Positions 41,671-55,015 are shown, counted from the stretch's first letter. The stretch: DNA of 64,000 nt from Fulvimonas soli (GCF_003148905.1 NZ_QGHC01000004.1:186001-250000), one strand, 5' to 3'. Numbers and translations are program-made. The notes: a model not told the origin generated them from the sequence alone.

Positions 41671-41697
41671 AAAGGGCCGCGCGAGCGGCCCTTTTTG
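41671..41697 (+). terminator. intrinsic terminator after rpmJ
   Basis: AAAGGGCCGC-GCGA-GCGGCCCTTT followed by TTG: a perfect ten-base-pair stem with a GNRA loop and a T run beginning inside the stem. It lies 26 bases after the rpmJ stop. Confidence 0.92.
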
Positions 41698-41752
41698 TTG
41701 TCCGGCGTTTTCCTTCGGCAGGGGAGCGCCTTGGCCCGATGGGATGGGAAGG

Positions 41753-41806
41753 CATCGCGGCCGGAGGCCGCTCCCACAGGCTTGCCGCGACCTTGTGGCC
41801 GCGATG
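41753..41806. repeat. GCGGCCGGAGGCCGC repeat with long-range dyad
   Basis: A copy of the second repeat family in the 213-base gap between rpmJ and greA. Here the unit is closed by its own complement: CATCGCGGCC (41753-41762) pairs with GGCCGCGATG (41797-41806), with the short inner palindrome and CCACAGGCTTGCCGCGACC between. The outer arms are perfect over ten bases. Confidence 0.75.
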
Positions 41807-41858
41807 GACCTGCTCGGCGCGAGAAGCCGCCGGCTCCCGCAATTGCCGCGCCCTACCC

Positions 41859-42331
41859 CTACTCGTAGCGCACGCCCGTGATCTCGTAGCGCTTGACGCC
41901 ATTGGGCGCCCTGAACTCGAAGCTGTCGCCCTCGCTCCTGCCGATCAGCGCGCGCGCGATCGGCGAGGACACCGCGATCAGCCGCTTCTTGATGTCGGCC
42001 TCCAGGTCGCCCACGATCTGGTAGGTCACCGCCTCGCCGGTGTCCTCGTCCTCCAGGTCCACGGTGGCGCCGAACACCACCTTGCTGCCGGCGGATAGGC
42101 GCGACACGTCGATCACCTCGGCGGTGGACAGCGCGGCCTCCAGCTCGGCGATGCGGCCCTCGATGAAGCTCTGCTGCTCGCGCGCGGCGTGGTACTCGGC
42201 GTTCTCCTTCAGGTCGCCGTGCGCGCGCGCCTCGGCGATCGCCGCGATGATGCGCGGCCGCTCGACCGACTTGAGGCGTTCCAGCTCGGCGCGCAGGCGC
42301 TCCGAACCGGCCTTGGTGATGGGGGCGCGAC

Positions 42332-42335
<4 letters not shown>
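41859..42335 (-). CDS. greA: transcription elongation factor GreA
   Basis: Rescues backtracked RNA polymerase by stimulating transcript cleavage. The 158-residue product has the N-terminal coiled coil with the acidic tip region [20 protein letters not shown] (residues about 37-56), which holds the Asp and Glu that act in the polymerase channel, and the C-terminal FKBP-like domain with [18 protein letters not shown]. The ATG at 42335 overlaps the carB stop by four bases. The carA-carB-greA order is conserved in this order of bacteria. Confidence 0.97.
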
Positions 42336-45551
<3,216 letters not shown>

Positions 45552-45559
<8 letters not shown>

Positions 45560-46688
45560 GCGTGCGGGCCTCCTGCATCAGGGCGGCGAAACGGTCGAAC
45601 AGGTAGCCGATGTCGTGCGGCCCCGGGCTGGCCTCCGGATGGCCCTGGAAGCAGAACGCCGGGCGGTCGGTCAGCGCGAAGCCCTGCAGCGAGCCGTCGA
45701 ACAGCGAGGTGTGGGTCACCCGCGCGTTGGCCGGCAGCGTGGCCGGGTCCACCGCGAAGCCGTGGTTCTGGCTGGTGATCAGCACGCGGCCGTCGTCCAG
45801 GTCCTTCACCGGGTGGTTGGCGCCGTGGTGGCCGAACTTCATCTTCAGCGTCCTGGCGCCCAGCGCCAGGCCCATGATCTGGTGGCCCAGGCAGATGCCG
45901 AACAGCGGCACCTTGGCGTCCAGGAAGGCGCGCGCGGCCTCGACCGCGTAGCCGCAGGCCGCCGGGTCGCCGGGGCCGTTGGAGAGGAACACGCCGTCCG
46001 GCCGCATCGCCAGCACGTCGGCGGCGGGCGTCTGCGCGGGCACCACGGTGATCTCGCAGCCCTGCTCGGCGAGCAGGCGCAGGATGTTGCGCTTCACGCC
46101 GTAGTCGTAGGCCACCACCTTGAAGCGCCTGGCCGGCTGGCGGAAGGCGGTGCGGTCGAGGTCGTAGACGCCCTCGTTCCAGGGGTACGGCGCGGCGACG
46201 CTGACCTCCCTGGCCAGGTCCATGCCGTTCAGGCCGGGGAAGGCGCGCGCCTTGGCCAGCGCGGCCTCGGCGTCGATCCCCTCGCCGACGGCGATGCAGC
46301 CGTTCTGCGCGCCCTTGTCGCGCAGGATGCGGGTCAACCGGCGCGTGTCGATGCCGGCGATCGCCACGATGCCGTGGCGTCCGAGGTAATCGGGCAGGCT
46401 TTCCGTGCTGCGCCAGTTGCTGGGCCGGCGCGGTACGTCGCGCACGATCAGGCCGGCCGCATGCACGCGGTCGGACTCGGCGTCCTCGGCGTTGACGCCG
46501 GTGTTGCCGATGTGCGGATAGGTCAGGGTGACGATCTGACGGGCGTAGGAAGGATCGGTGAGGATCTCCTGGTAGCCCGTCATCGCCGTGTTGAAGACCA
46601 CCTCGCCGACGGTTTCGCCGGCCGCGCCCACGGCGTAGCCGTGGAACACGCTGCCGTCTTCGAGGGCAAGCAGAGCGGGAATGGGCAT
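45552..46688 (-). CDS. carA: carbamoyl-phosphate synthase small subunit
   Basis: Glutamine amidotransferase subunit that supplies ammonia to CarB. The 378-residue product has the N-terminal CPSase domain ([45 protein letters not shown]) and a class I amidotransferase domain with the nucleophile in [18 protein letters not shown] and the partner His/Glu in [14 protein letters not shown]. The ATG at 46688 is preferred; the frame stays open to 46955, but that part has no conserved character and contains a strong hairpin. It overlaps carB by eight bases. Confidence 0.97.
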
Positions 46689-46710
46689 GGAGGCCGCCTT
46701 TGGGTGCAGC

Positions 46711-46748
46711 AAGGTCCGCAAGCCGCGCTTGGCAGGCTTGTGGACCTT
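46711..46748 (-). promoter_or_regulatory. strong hairpin in the carA leader
   Basis: A 14-base inverted repeat, AAGGTCCACAAGCC / GGCTTGCGGACCTT on the minus strand with one A-C mismatch and a ten-base loop, lies 22 to 60 bases upstream of the carA ATG. It falls in the 5' untranslated region. No T tract follows, so it is not a standard terminator. A role in pyrimidine- or arginine-dependent control is possible but unproven. Confidence 0.5.
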
Positions 46749-46905
46749 GGGTCGAGGAAAAGTCTTGGGCGGGACGAAATGATAGGCGCGCGGGGGGCTT
46801 CCTGTCCACCGATGCGAGGTAAACGAGGCGCTGCATTCAGCGTTCCAAACGCACGTCGCCGGGTTAGACTCGCGCAGCCAGCCGTCAGCCGTGAACCGCC
46901 AGCCC

Positions 46906-47601
46906 ATGAACAACGCCGCCCTGCTCGACCCCGCCCGCCTCGACCGTGCGGACACCGAGGTCCGGCTGGAGCCGTTCCCGTTCCTGGTGGCGCACGGCCA
47001 GCTGCCGGACGAGGCGCGTGCCGCCCTGGAGCAGGACTTCCCGCGCTACAGCAGCGCCGGCTTCTTCCCCTACGATCCGGCCGACTGCGGCCCCTCGGTG
47101 AACGCGCTGGTCGAGCAGCTCACCACGCCGGCCTTCGCCGACGCGATCGGCCGGCGCCTGGGCATCGACAACCTCGGCCGGTACCCGACCCTGGTCACCC
47201 TGTGCCGCTTCCTCAACAAGCGCCACGGCACCATCCACACCGACAGCCGCTCGAAGGTGGCCACCGCCCTGCTCTACCTCAACACGCAGTGGCCCGACAC
47301 CAGCGACGGCTGCCTGCGCTTCCTGAGCCGGATCGACGACATCGACGCGCTGGTCGCCCCCGAGCTCAAGCCGCTGTACGGCGAGTTCGCCGTGTTCAAG
47401 CGCTGCGACAACTCCTTCCACGGCCACCTGCCCTACGAGGGCGAGCGCCGGGTGATCCAGGTGGCCTGGCTCACCAGCGAGGAGGAGAAGCTGCGCAAGA
47501 CCAAGCGCGGCAACTTCTCGCGCGCCTTCAAGAAGCTCTTCGGCAAGCTGGACACCCGGCTCGGCGCCGGCCGCGACCGCAACGCCTCGCACCGGGACTG
47601 A
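46906..47601 (+). CDS. 2OG-Fe(II) oxygenase
   Basis: A 231-residue 2-oxoglutarate/iron dioxygenase of the prolyl-hydroxylase-like type. The double-stranded beta-helix is visible, with the iron ligands HTD in [12 protein letters not shown] (about residues 108-110) and a distal His in [13 protein letters not shown]; the Arg in ERRVIQVAW is placed to bind 2-oxoglutarate. The substrate is unknown; a hydroxylated residue or small molecule are both possible. The ATG at 46906 is preferred over a GTG at 46891. It is divergent from carA and convergent with the cation exchanger, nine bases apart. Confidence 0.85.
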   Translation: MNNAALLDPARLDRADTEVRLEPFPFLVAHGQLPDEARAALEQDFPRYSSAGFFPYDPADCGPSVNALVEQLTTPAFADAIGRRLGIDNLGRYPTLVTLCRFLNKRHGTIHTDSRSKVATALLYLNTQWPDTSDGCLRFLSRIDDIDALVAPELKPLYGEFAVFKRCDNSFHGHLPYEGERRVIQVAWLTSEEEKLRKTKRGNFSRAFKKLFGKLDTRLGAGRDRNASHRD

Positions 47602-47614
47602 GCGCGGCGCTCAG
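47598..47614. terminator. palindrome spanning both stop codons
   Basis: CTGAGCGC-G-GCGCTCAG: perfect eight-base arms that contain the TGA of the oxygenase gene on one strand and the TGA of the exchanger gene on the other. It may act as a compact bidirectional transcript end, although there is no T tract on either side. Confidence 0.4.
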
Positions 47615-48627
47615 CGCGCGAAGTGCCAGGCCACGAACGCCGCGAAGGCGACGTACAGCAGGCCCACCGGCACCAGCCGGCGCGCGTCCACCCCGCCGCG
47701 CCGGAACAGCCGCCAGAGGAAGACGATCGCCAGCGTGGTGACCGCGCCGGCCGCGACCAGCGGCGCGTCGAACAGCCAGGGCGTGGCGAACAGGCCGAGC
47801 GCGCTGGGGATGGTGGCCTGGATCATCATCGCGCCGGAGATGTTCGCCAGCGCCAGGCGCTCCTTGCCCTGGCGCACCCAGATCAGCGCGTTGACCGTCT
47901 CCGGCAGCTCGGTGGCCACCGGGCTCAGCAGCAGCGCGACCAGGTGCGGCGACAGGCGCAGCGCATGGCCGATGGCCTCCAGCTGCGCCACGAAGACGTG
48001 CGAGGCCAGCGCGATCACGCCCAGCGCCAGCGCGGCCTGCAGCAGCACCAGCGAGAGCCGCGGGTCGGCCGCGCGCGGCTGCAGCTTCAGCGGTTCGAGC
48101 TCCTCCTCCTCGGGGGCGGTGTCGCTGTCGCGCAGCTCGCGCCAGACGTACAGCGCGTAGGCCGCCAGGAACAGCACGCCCAGCCACGGCTTGAGCGCGA
48201 ACGCCACCAGGCCGAGCGCGCACTTGGCCACGAAGATCGCCAGGAACCAGAACTGGTCGCGCGCCAGGCGCCGGTGGTCGACCGCGAGCCGGCAGTCGTC
48301 GCGCCGCTGCCGGCGGCGCACCTGCCACAGCGCCAGCCCGACCACCGCGTAGGCGATGGTGGCCAGCACCAGCGGGCCGCCCAGCGCGGCGCCCACGCCG
48401 ATGTCGCGCTGCCGGCCCGTCTTGCCGAGCACCACCGCGACGAAGGTCACCGCGCTCTCCGGCAGCGCGGTGCCGAACGCCGCCAGCACCGTGCCCACCG
48501 CGGTGGCGCCCAGCTCGAACTTTCGGCCCAGCCATTCGATGCCGTTGACGAAGTACTCGCAGGCGAAGTAGATCGCGCCCGCAGAAAGCAGGAACAGCAG
48601 GACGACGGAAAGCATCGCGGTATCCAT
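47611..48627 (-). CDS. CaCA-family cation exchanger, probable Mn2+/Ca2+ exporter
   Basis: A 338-residue inner-membrane antiporter of the Ca2+/cation family. Two inverted five-helix repeats carry the alpha motifs: GTVLAAFGTALPESAVTFVA near residue 50 and LLLSPVATELPETVNALIWV near residue 245, with the acidic residues that bind cations; an acidic loop DSDTAPEEEELEP separates the halves. By sequence alone it could move Ca2+, Na+ or Mn2+. The upstream leader is a yybP-ykoY element, which senses Mn2+ in known cases and controls Mn2+ export, so Mn2+ is the likely substrate. Starts at 48627 and 48615 are both possible; neither has a strong ribosome-binding site. Confidence 0.88.
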   Translation of the reverse strand: MDTAMLSVVLLFLLSAGAIYFACEYFVNGIEWLGRKFELGATAVGTVLAAFGTALPESAVTFVAVVLGKTGRQRDIGVGAALGGPLVLATIAYAVVGLALWQVRRRQRRDDCRLAVDHRRLARDQFWFLAIFVAKCALGLVAFALKPWLGVLFLAAYALYVWRELRDSDTAPEEEELEPLKLQPRAADPRLSLVLLQAALALGVIALASHVFVAQLEAIGHALRLSPHLVALLLSPVATELPETVNALIWVRQGKERLALANISGAMMIQATIPSALGLFATPWLFDAPLVAAGAVTTLAIVFLWRLFRRGGVDARRLVPVGLLYVAFAAFVAWHFAR

Positions 48628-48656
48628 GACCGGGCGGGCGCGAAACCGATGGCGCA

Positions 48657-48846
48657 ACGACGCCGCCCGCCCGGCCGGGTGAGCACGTCGTGGCCAAAGG
48701 TCTCGCCGGACCGCTGCGCACCGCCGGGCAGTGCGACCGGCCATCCGCGCCATGGGGCGAAACCCCAAGTCTGTTGACGCGGATTCCTCGCGGATGGAAG
48801 CGGCGCTTCCCGGGAGCGAGGATGGCTACTCCCCGATGACAACGGC
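48657..48846 (-). promoter_or_regulatory. yybP-ykoY (Mn2+) riboswitch
   Basis: The leader of the exchanger gene holds the conserved parts of this riboswitch in order on the minus strand: GGGGAGTAGCC (from 48834), an ATCCGCG/CGCGGAT stem enclosing GTCAACA (48778-48772) and a GGGG-TTTCG-CCCC hairpin, and GGCGAGACCTTTGGCC (48707-48692). The GGGGAGTAGC and GCGAGACC loops form the metal pocket in known members. Outer stem: CGTTGT (48844-48839) with ACGACG (48691-48686). The same ACGACG can instead pair with CGTCGT (48662-48657), which gives a plausible switch. Recognition rests on remembered consensus, not a covariance search. Confidence 0.88.
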
Positions 48847-48915
48847 GCGCCATGCTAGCGGCAACCGCCGCGCAGCGGCAAGCCGGACCGGCCGCGCCGG
48901 GACGGCCGCGAAGAC

Positions 48916-49719
48916 TCAGCCGCCGGCGATCCGCTCCGCCAGCATGGCATCCAGCGCGTAGGCCCCGGCGGACTTGCCGGCGAGCCAGTGCGCCGCCTCG
49001 ATCGCGCCGCGCGCGAAGATCGAGCGGTCGGTCGCGCGGTGGCCCAGCTCGACGCGCTCGCCCTGCCCCAGCAGCAGCGCGGTGTGCTCGCCCACCACGT
49101 CGCCGCCGCGCACCACCGCGAAGCCGATGGCGCCGGGCTCGCGCGGGCCGGTCTGCCCCTCCCGCGCGTACACGCCCGCGCGCGCCAGCGTGGTGCCGCG
49201 TGCCGCGGCGGCGGCCTCGCCGAGCAGCAGGGCCGTGCCGGAAGGCGCGTCCACCTTGCGGCCGTGGTGCGCCTCGACGATCTCCAGGTCCCAGTCGCGC
49301 AGCACCGCGGCGGCCTCGCGCAACAGGCGGGCCAGCACCGCCACGCCGAGGCTGAAGTTGGCCGAGCGCAACAGGGGGATGGCGCGGCCGGCCGCCTCCA
49401 GGCGCCGCAGCATGGCGGCGTCCAGCCCGGTGGTGCCGACCACCAGCGCCACCCCGCGCGCCTCGCAGTGCGCGAGCGCCTCGGCGAGCCCGGCCGGGCT
49501 GCTGAAGTCGATCGCCACGTCCAGCGCGCCGGCCTGCGACCAGTCGTGCGAGTAGCGCACGGTGCTGCCGGGGGCGACCGGCGCGCCCATCTCCGGCGCA
49601 TCCGGCGCGGTCAGCGCGGCGGCCAGCTCGAAGCGGCGGTCGCGCCGCAGCAGCTCGACCAGCAGCCGCCCCATGCGGCCGGTGGCGCCATTGACGGCAA
49701 CGCGGACGGGACGGCTCAT
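48916..49719 (-). CDS. dapB: 4-hydroxy-tetrahydrodipicolinate reductase
   Basis: NAD(P)H-dependent step of lysine and diaminopimelate synthesis. The 267-residue product has the Rossmann loop VAVNGATGRMGRLLVELLRR, the substrate motif EIVEAHHGRKVDAPSGTAL (His-His and Lys with SGT), and the C-terminal HRATDRSIFARGAIEAAHWL. The ATG at 49719 is chosen over 49764. It lies downstream of dnaJ, as in related genomes, but 267 bases away across an inverted repeat pair. Confidence 0.96.
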   Translation of the reverse strand: MSRPVRVAVNGATGRMGRLLVELLRRDRRFELAAALTAPDAPEMGAPVAPGSTVRYSHDWSQAGALDVAIDFSSPAGLAEALAHCEARGVALVVGTTGLDAAMLRRLEAAGRAIPLLRSANFSLGVAVLARLLREAAAVLRDWDLEIVEAHHGRKVDAPSGTALLLGEAAAAARGTTLARAGVYAREGQTGPREPGAIGFAVVRGGDVVGEHTALLLGQGERVELGHRATDRSIFARGAIEAAHWLAGKSAGAYALDAMLAERIAGG

Positions 49720-49917
49720 GGACGATGCTCCAACGGGGGACGAAAGCGCCGATGATGCCAGCACCCGGCGCCGTTCACCTAGGCGGCGCCCGCAGCCCGT
49801 TCACGATTTCCGCGCGCCCTGCGCCGGGAGCCGTGCGCGAGCGGGCAAGGAAGGGCGAAAGCGTGGACGCCGGTTCACGGCGGCGCGGCGTGGCAAGAGT
49901 GGCGGGAGGATCCGGAC

Positions 49918-49983
49918 ATCGCGGCCGGAGGCCGCTCCCACAAGGCTTGCGAGGCTCATGCGGGAGCGGCCTCCGGCCGCGAT
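49918..49983. repeat. inverted pair of GCGGCCGGAGGCCGC repeats
   Basis: Two copies face each other, with perfect 22-base arms (49918-49939 and 49962-49983) around a 22-base centre that includes CACAAGGCTTGCGAGGCTC. It starts three bases after the dnaJ stop on the minus strand. As RNA this would be the most stable hairpin in the window. The remaining part of the dapB-dnaJ gap (49720-49917) shows nothing else. Confidence 0.85.
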
Positions 49984-49986
49984 CGA

Positions 49987-51111
49987 TCAGGACGTGACCC
50001 GCGACCAGAACTGCTTGACGCCGTCGACCCAGTTCTTGGCGCGCGGCATGTGCCGCTCCGCCTCGCCCTCGGCGAAGGTCGCCTCCAGCTGTTCCAGCAG
50101 CTCGCGCTGCTGGCGGGTCAGCCGCACCGGCGTCTCCACCACCACGCGGCAGATCAGGTCGCCGACGCGGCCGCTGCGCACCGACTTCACGCCGCGGCCG
50201 CGCAGGCGGAACTGCTGCCCGGTCTGGGTCTCGGGCGGGATGCTGACCGCCACCTCGCCGTCCAGCGTCGGCACGGCGAGCTCCGCGCCCAGCGCGGCCT
50301 GCGAGAAGCGGATCGGCACCTCGCAATAGAGGTCGTTGCCGTCGCGCTGGAAGATCGCGTGCTCGCGCACACGCACCTCCACGTAGAGGTCGCCCGCCTC
50401 GGCGCCCGCCGGGCCGGCCTCGCCCTGCCCGGCCAGGCGGATGCGGTCGCCGTTGTCCACGCCGGCGGGGATCTTCACCGACAGCGTGCGGGTGTCCTCC
50501 AGCCGGCCCTCGCCGTGGCAGGCCTTGCACGGCTTCTCGATCACCTGGCCGGCGCCGCCGCAGTGCGGGCAGGCCTGCTGGATCGAGAAGATGCCGTTCT
50601 GCATGCGCACGCGGCCGTGGCCGTGGCAGGTGCGGCAGGTGACCGTCCGGCCGTCGGCCGAGCCGGTGCCGTTGCAGTGGTGGCAGTTGACCTGGGTGGG
50701 GATCTCGATCTTGCGCTCGACCCCGAACACCGCCTCCTCCAGGTCCAGCTCCAGGATGTAGCGCAGGTCGGCGCCGCGCCGCGGCCGGCCGCGGCCGCCG
50801 CCCATGCCGAAGATGTCGCCGAAGATGTCCCCGAAGATGTCGCCCACGTCGGCAAAGCCGGCCCCGCCGTGGCCGCCCATGCCGTGCTCGAAGGCGGCAT
50901 GGCCGTGCTGGTCGTACAGCGCCCGCTTCTGCGGGTCGGAAAGCACCTCGTAGGCCTCCTTGGCCTCCTTGAACTTCTCCTGCGCGTGCGGATCGTCGGG
51001 ACAACGGTCCGGGTGGTACTTCATCGCCAGCCGGCGGAAGGACTTCTTCAGTTCGGCCTCGGTGACCGTGCGCTCGACGCCGAGGACTTCGTAGTAGTCA
51101 CGCTTGCTCAT
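49987..51111 (-). CDS. dnaJ: chaperone protein DnaJ
   Basis: Hsp40 co-chaperone that loads substrates on DnaK and stimulates its ATPase. The 374-residue product has the J domain with [10 protein letters not shown] (HPD at about 33-35), a G/F region rich in GGHGGAGF and [18 protein letters not shown], four zinc repeats ([32 protein letters not shown]) and a C-terminal substrate domain. The ATG at 51111 is used; a GTG one codon earlier is unnecessary. It follows dnaK after 130 bases containing a strong hairpin. Confidence 0.97.
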   Translation of the reverse strand: MSKRDYYEVLGVERTVTEAELKKSFRRLAMKYHPDRCPDDPHAQEKFKEAKEAYEVLSDPQKRALYDQHGHAAFEHGMGGHGGAGFADVGDIFGDIFGDIFGMGGGRGRPRRGADLRYILELDLEEAVFGVERKIEIPTQVNCHHCNGTGSADGRTVTCRTCHGHGRVRMQNGIFSIQQACPHCGGAGQVIEKPCKACHGEGRLEDTRTLSVKIPAGVDNGDRIRLAGQGEAGPAGAEAGDLYVEVRVREHAIFQRDGNDLYCEVPIRFSQAALGAELAVPTLDGEVAVSIPPETQTGQQFRLRGRGVKSVRSGRVGDLICRVVVETPVRLTRQQRELLEQLEATFAEGEAERHMPRAKNWVDGVKQFWSRVTS

Positions 51112-51173
51112 CACTGCATCCGGATACGGACCCCTCGCACGAACCGCTGCCGATCCATGCCCCCTTCATGAAA

Positions 51174-51209
51174 CAGCCCGCGCCAGGGGACATGCCGAGG
51201 CGCGGGCTG
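51174..51209 (-). terminator. hairpin between dnaK and dnaJ
   Basis: CAGCCCGCGCC / GGCGCGGGCTG on the minus strand with a 14-base loop, followed by TTTC. The eleven-base-pair stem has no mismatch. It is either a partial terminator that lowers dnaJ relative to dnaK, or a 3' end protector for dnaK mRNA. Confidence 0.6.
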
Positions 51210-51241
51210 CAGATCGGATCGACAGCGCCGATCGCCGTATC

Positions 51242-53155
<1,914 letters not shown>

Positions 53156-53205
53156 GTGAGTGCTCCGAAATCTCTTATGCGGCCCCGCGGCCGCGACTGG
53201 CTTCC

Positions 53206-53233
53206 AGATGGGGTCCTGGCCCGGCGATTCAAT
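53206..53233 (-). promoter_or_regulatory. sigma-32-like promoter of dnaK
   Basis: On the minus strand TTGAAT (53232-53227) and CCCCATCT (53213-53206) are separated by 13 bases. The -10 fits the heat-shock consensus CCCCATnT fully, and the -35 keeps TTGAA of CTTGAAA. It lies about 50 bases before the dnaK ATG, inside the grpE-dnaK gap. Confidence 0.75.
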
Positions 53234-53269
53234 GCCGGCGCGGCCCCGCGTGCGTTGCGTCGTGCGTCT

Positions 53270-53806
53270 TCAGTCCTTGGCCACCGCCACCAGCGCCGGC
53301 CGCAGCAGGCGCTCGTTCAGCACGTAGCCCTTCTGCAGCACGCTGACGACCGTGCCCGGCGCCTGCCCCGGCGCCTCGACCATGCTCACCGCGTGGTGCC
53401 GCTCCGGATCGAGCGGCTGGCCCAGCGGGTCGATCTGCACCAGGCCGTTGCTCTCGCCCACCTTGAGCAGCGACTTCAGGGTGAGCGCCAGGCCCTCGCG
53501 CACCGCGGCGGCGTCGCCGCCCTCGCTCTGCAGGCCCATCTCCAGGCCGTCGTACACCGGCAGCAGGTCGTTCAGCAGCTTCTCGTTGGCGAAGCGGCGG
53601 GCCTGCTCCAGGTCGCGGTGCAGGCGGCGGCGCTGGTTCTCCAGCTCGGCCTTCTCGCGCAGCACGGTCTCGCGCAGCTCGGCGTTGCTCGCCTCCAGCT
53701 CGGCCACGCGGGCCTTCAGGCGCTCCAGCTCGCCGGACCCGTCCGGCTGCTGCTCCGGCTGTCCCTGCGCTGCCGCACCGGGCGATTGCGGTTCGTTGTT
53801 CTGCAT
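53270..53806 (-). CDS. grpE: nucleotide exchange factor GrpE
   Basis: Releases ADP from DnaK. The 178-residue product has a disordered Gln/Pro-rich start, a long coiled coil (about residues 28-75, LERLKARVAELEASNAELRE), the FANEKLLNDLLPVYDGLEMG segment of the helical bundle, and the C-terminal beta wing with HHAVSMVEAPGQAPGTVVSV and GYVLNERLLRPALVAVAK. It lies between hrcA and dnaK, as in related genomes. A terminator-like hairpin after hrcA suggests partly separate expression. Confidence 0.96.
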   Translation of the reverse strand: MQNNEPQSPGAAAQGQPEQQPDGSGELERLKARVAELEASNAELRETVLREKAELENQRRRLHRDLEQARRFANEKLLNDLLPVYDGLEMGLQSEGGDAAAVREGLALTLKSLLKVGESNGLVQIDPLGQPLDPERHHAVSMVEAPGQAPGTVVSVLQKGYVLNERLLRPALVAVAKD

Positions 53807-53857
53807 GCATCCACTCCAACAAGCAAACGGGCCGGCCGGCCGCCAGGCCGCCCGACG

Positions 53858-53884
53858 AAAAAAGCCATGCGGGGGAAATCCCGC
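53858..53884 (-). terminator. possible terminator after hrcA
   Basis: On the minus strand GCGGG-ATTTCC-CCCGC, then ATGGC and TTTTTT. The stem is short (five base pairs, extendable with mismatches), but the T run is good. It lies just after the hrcA stop, before grpE. Confidence 0.5.
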
Positions 53885-53896
53885 CTCCCGCGGGCG

Positions 53897-54958
53897 TTAT
53901 TGGGCCGTCGCGGCGCGATTCAAGGCATCGCTGAGCAGGCCGGCGGTGGCCTGCACCACCGGGATCACCCGCTCGTAGGCCATCCGGGTCGGCCCGATCA
54001 CCCCGACCGCGCCGAGCAGGCGACCCTGCGCGCCGTAGCTGGCGGTCACCACGCTGCAGCCGTCCAGCGCGGCGAAGCCGGACTCCTCGCCGATGAACAG
54101 CCGCACGCCGGGCGCCCGCGCGCAGACCTCCATCAGCTGCAGCAGCTCGTTCTTCTTCTGGAACGCATCGAACAGCTCGCGCAGGCGCTCCAGGTCGGCC
54201 AGCTCGGCGTAGCCCATCAGGTTGGTCTGGCCGCTCACCAGCACGTCCTCGCCCTGCCCCCGCGGGGCGAACGAGGCCGCCGCCAGCTCCATCGCGCTGG
54301 CCAGCATGCGGTTGAGCTCGCTGCCCGCCTCGCGCAGCTCGCGCAGCAGGTGGGCGCGGATGTCGTCCACGCGCAGGCCGACGAAGTGGGCGTTGATGTA
54401 GTTGGCCGCCTGCTCCAGCCCGCGCGCGTCGGGCGGCCGCGCCAGCTGCACGACGCGGTTCTGCACCTGGCTGTCGGAGAACACCAGGATCACCAGCACG
54501 CGCGACTCCGGCAGCGGCACGAAGTCGATGTGGCGCAGCGGGAAGTCGGCCTGCCGCGGCACCGTCACCACGCCGGCGAAGCGGGTCACCGCCGACAGCA
54601 GCGCCGAGGCGTTGCCGAGCAGGTCGCGCACGGTGGTCGGGCCCGGCGGCAGCTCGCGCTTGAGCCGGGCCATCTCCTCGCGCGGCAGCGGCTGCAGCTC
54701 GATCAGGCTGTCGACGAACAGGCGCAGCCCGCGCGGCGTCGGCACGCGGCCGGCCGAGGTGTGCGGCGAGGCGACCAGGCCGGCCTCCTCGAGGTCGGCC
54801 ATGATGTTGCGGATCGTGGCCGGGCTCACGTCCAGGCCGGAGGAGCGCGACAGCGTGCGCGAGCCCACCGGCTCGCCGTCGGCCAGGTACTGCGAGATCA
54901 GCGTGCGCAGCAGGCGTCGGGCGCGGGCGTCGAGGTTGTGGCCGTCGAGATGGGGCAT
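53897..54958 (-). CDS. hrcA: heat-inducible transcription repressor HrcA
   Basis: Repressor that binds CIRCE elements and is kept active by GroEL. The 353-residue product has the N-terminal winged HTH (ISQYLADGEPVGSRTLSRSS, LDVSPATIRNIMADLEEAGL) followed by HTSAGRVPTPRGLRLFVDSL, and a C-terminal GAF-like domain with GVIGPTRMAYERVIPVVQAT at the end. The ATG at 54958 is preferred; the frame continues to 55093 without conservation. No CIRCE dyad (TTAGCACTC/GAGTGCTAA) is visible near hrcA, grpE or dnaK, so its operator is probably at groESL elsewhere. Divergent from recN. Confidence 0.96.
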   Translation of the reverse strand: MPHLDGHNLDARARRLLRTLISQYLADGEPVGSRTLSRSSGLDVSPATIRNIMADLEEAGLVASPHTSAGRVPTPRGLRLFVDSLIELQPLPREEMARLKRELPPGPTTVRDLLGNASALLSAVTRFAGVVTVPRQADFPLRHIDFVPLPESRVLVILVFSDSQVQNRVVQLARPPDARGLEQAANYINAHFVGLRVDDIRAHLLRELREAGSELNRMLASAMELAAASFAPRGQGEDVLVSGQTNLMGYAELADLERLRELFDAFQKKNELLQLMEVCARAPGVRLFIGEESGFAALDGCSVVTASYGAQGRLLGAVGVIGPTRMAYERVIPVVQATAGLLSDALNRAATAQ

Positions 54959-54987
54959 GCGCTGTGGCAATCCGTGGGACGACAAAG

Positions 54988-55015
54988 AAATAAGGTCTGC
55001 CGCGGCGCTTTGCAA
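54988..55015 (-). promoter_or_regulatory. sigma-32-like promoter of hrcA
   Basis: On the minus strand TTGCAAA (55015-55009) and CCTTATTT (54995-54988) are separated by 13 bases, the same spacing as at dnaK. The -10 matches six of eight positions of CCCCATnT. It lies about 30 bases before the hrcA ATG. Confidence 0.55.

Noticed and set aside
47611-48627. Calling the exchanger a plain Ca2+/Na+ antiporter
   Set aside because: Protein motifs alone would allow it, but the Mn2+-type riboswitch directly upstream makes Mn2+ the better substrate guess.
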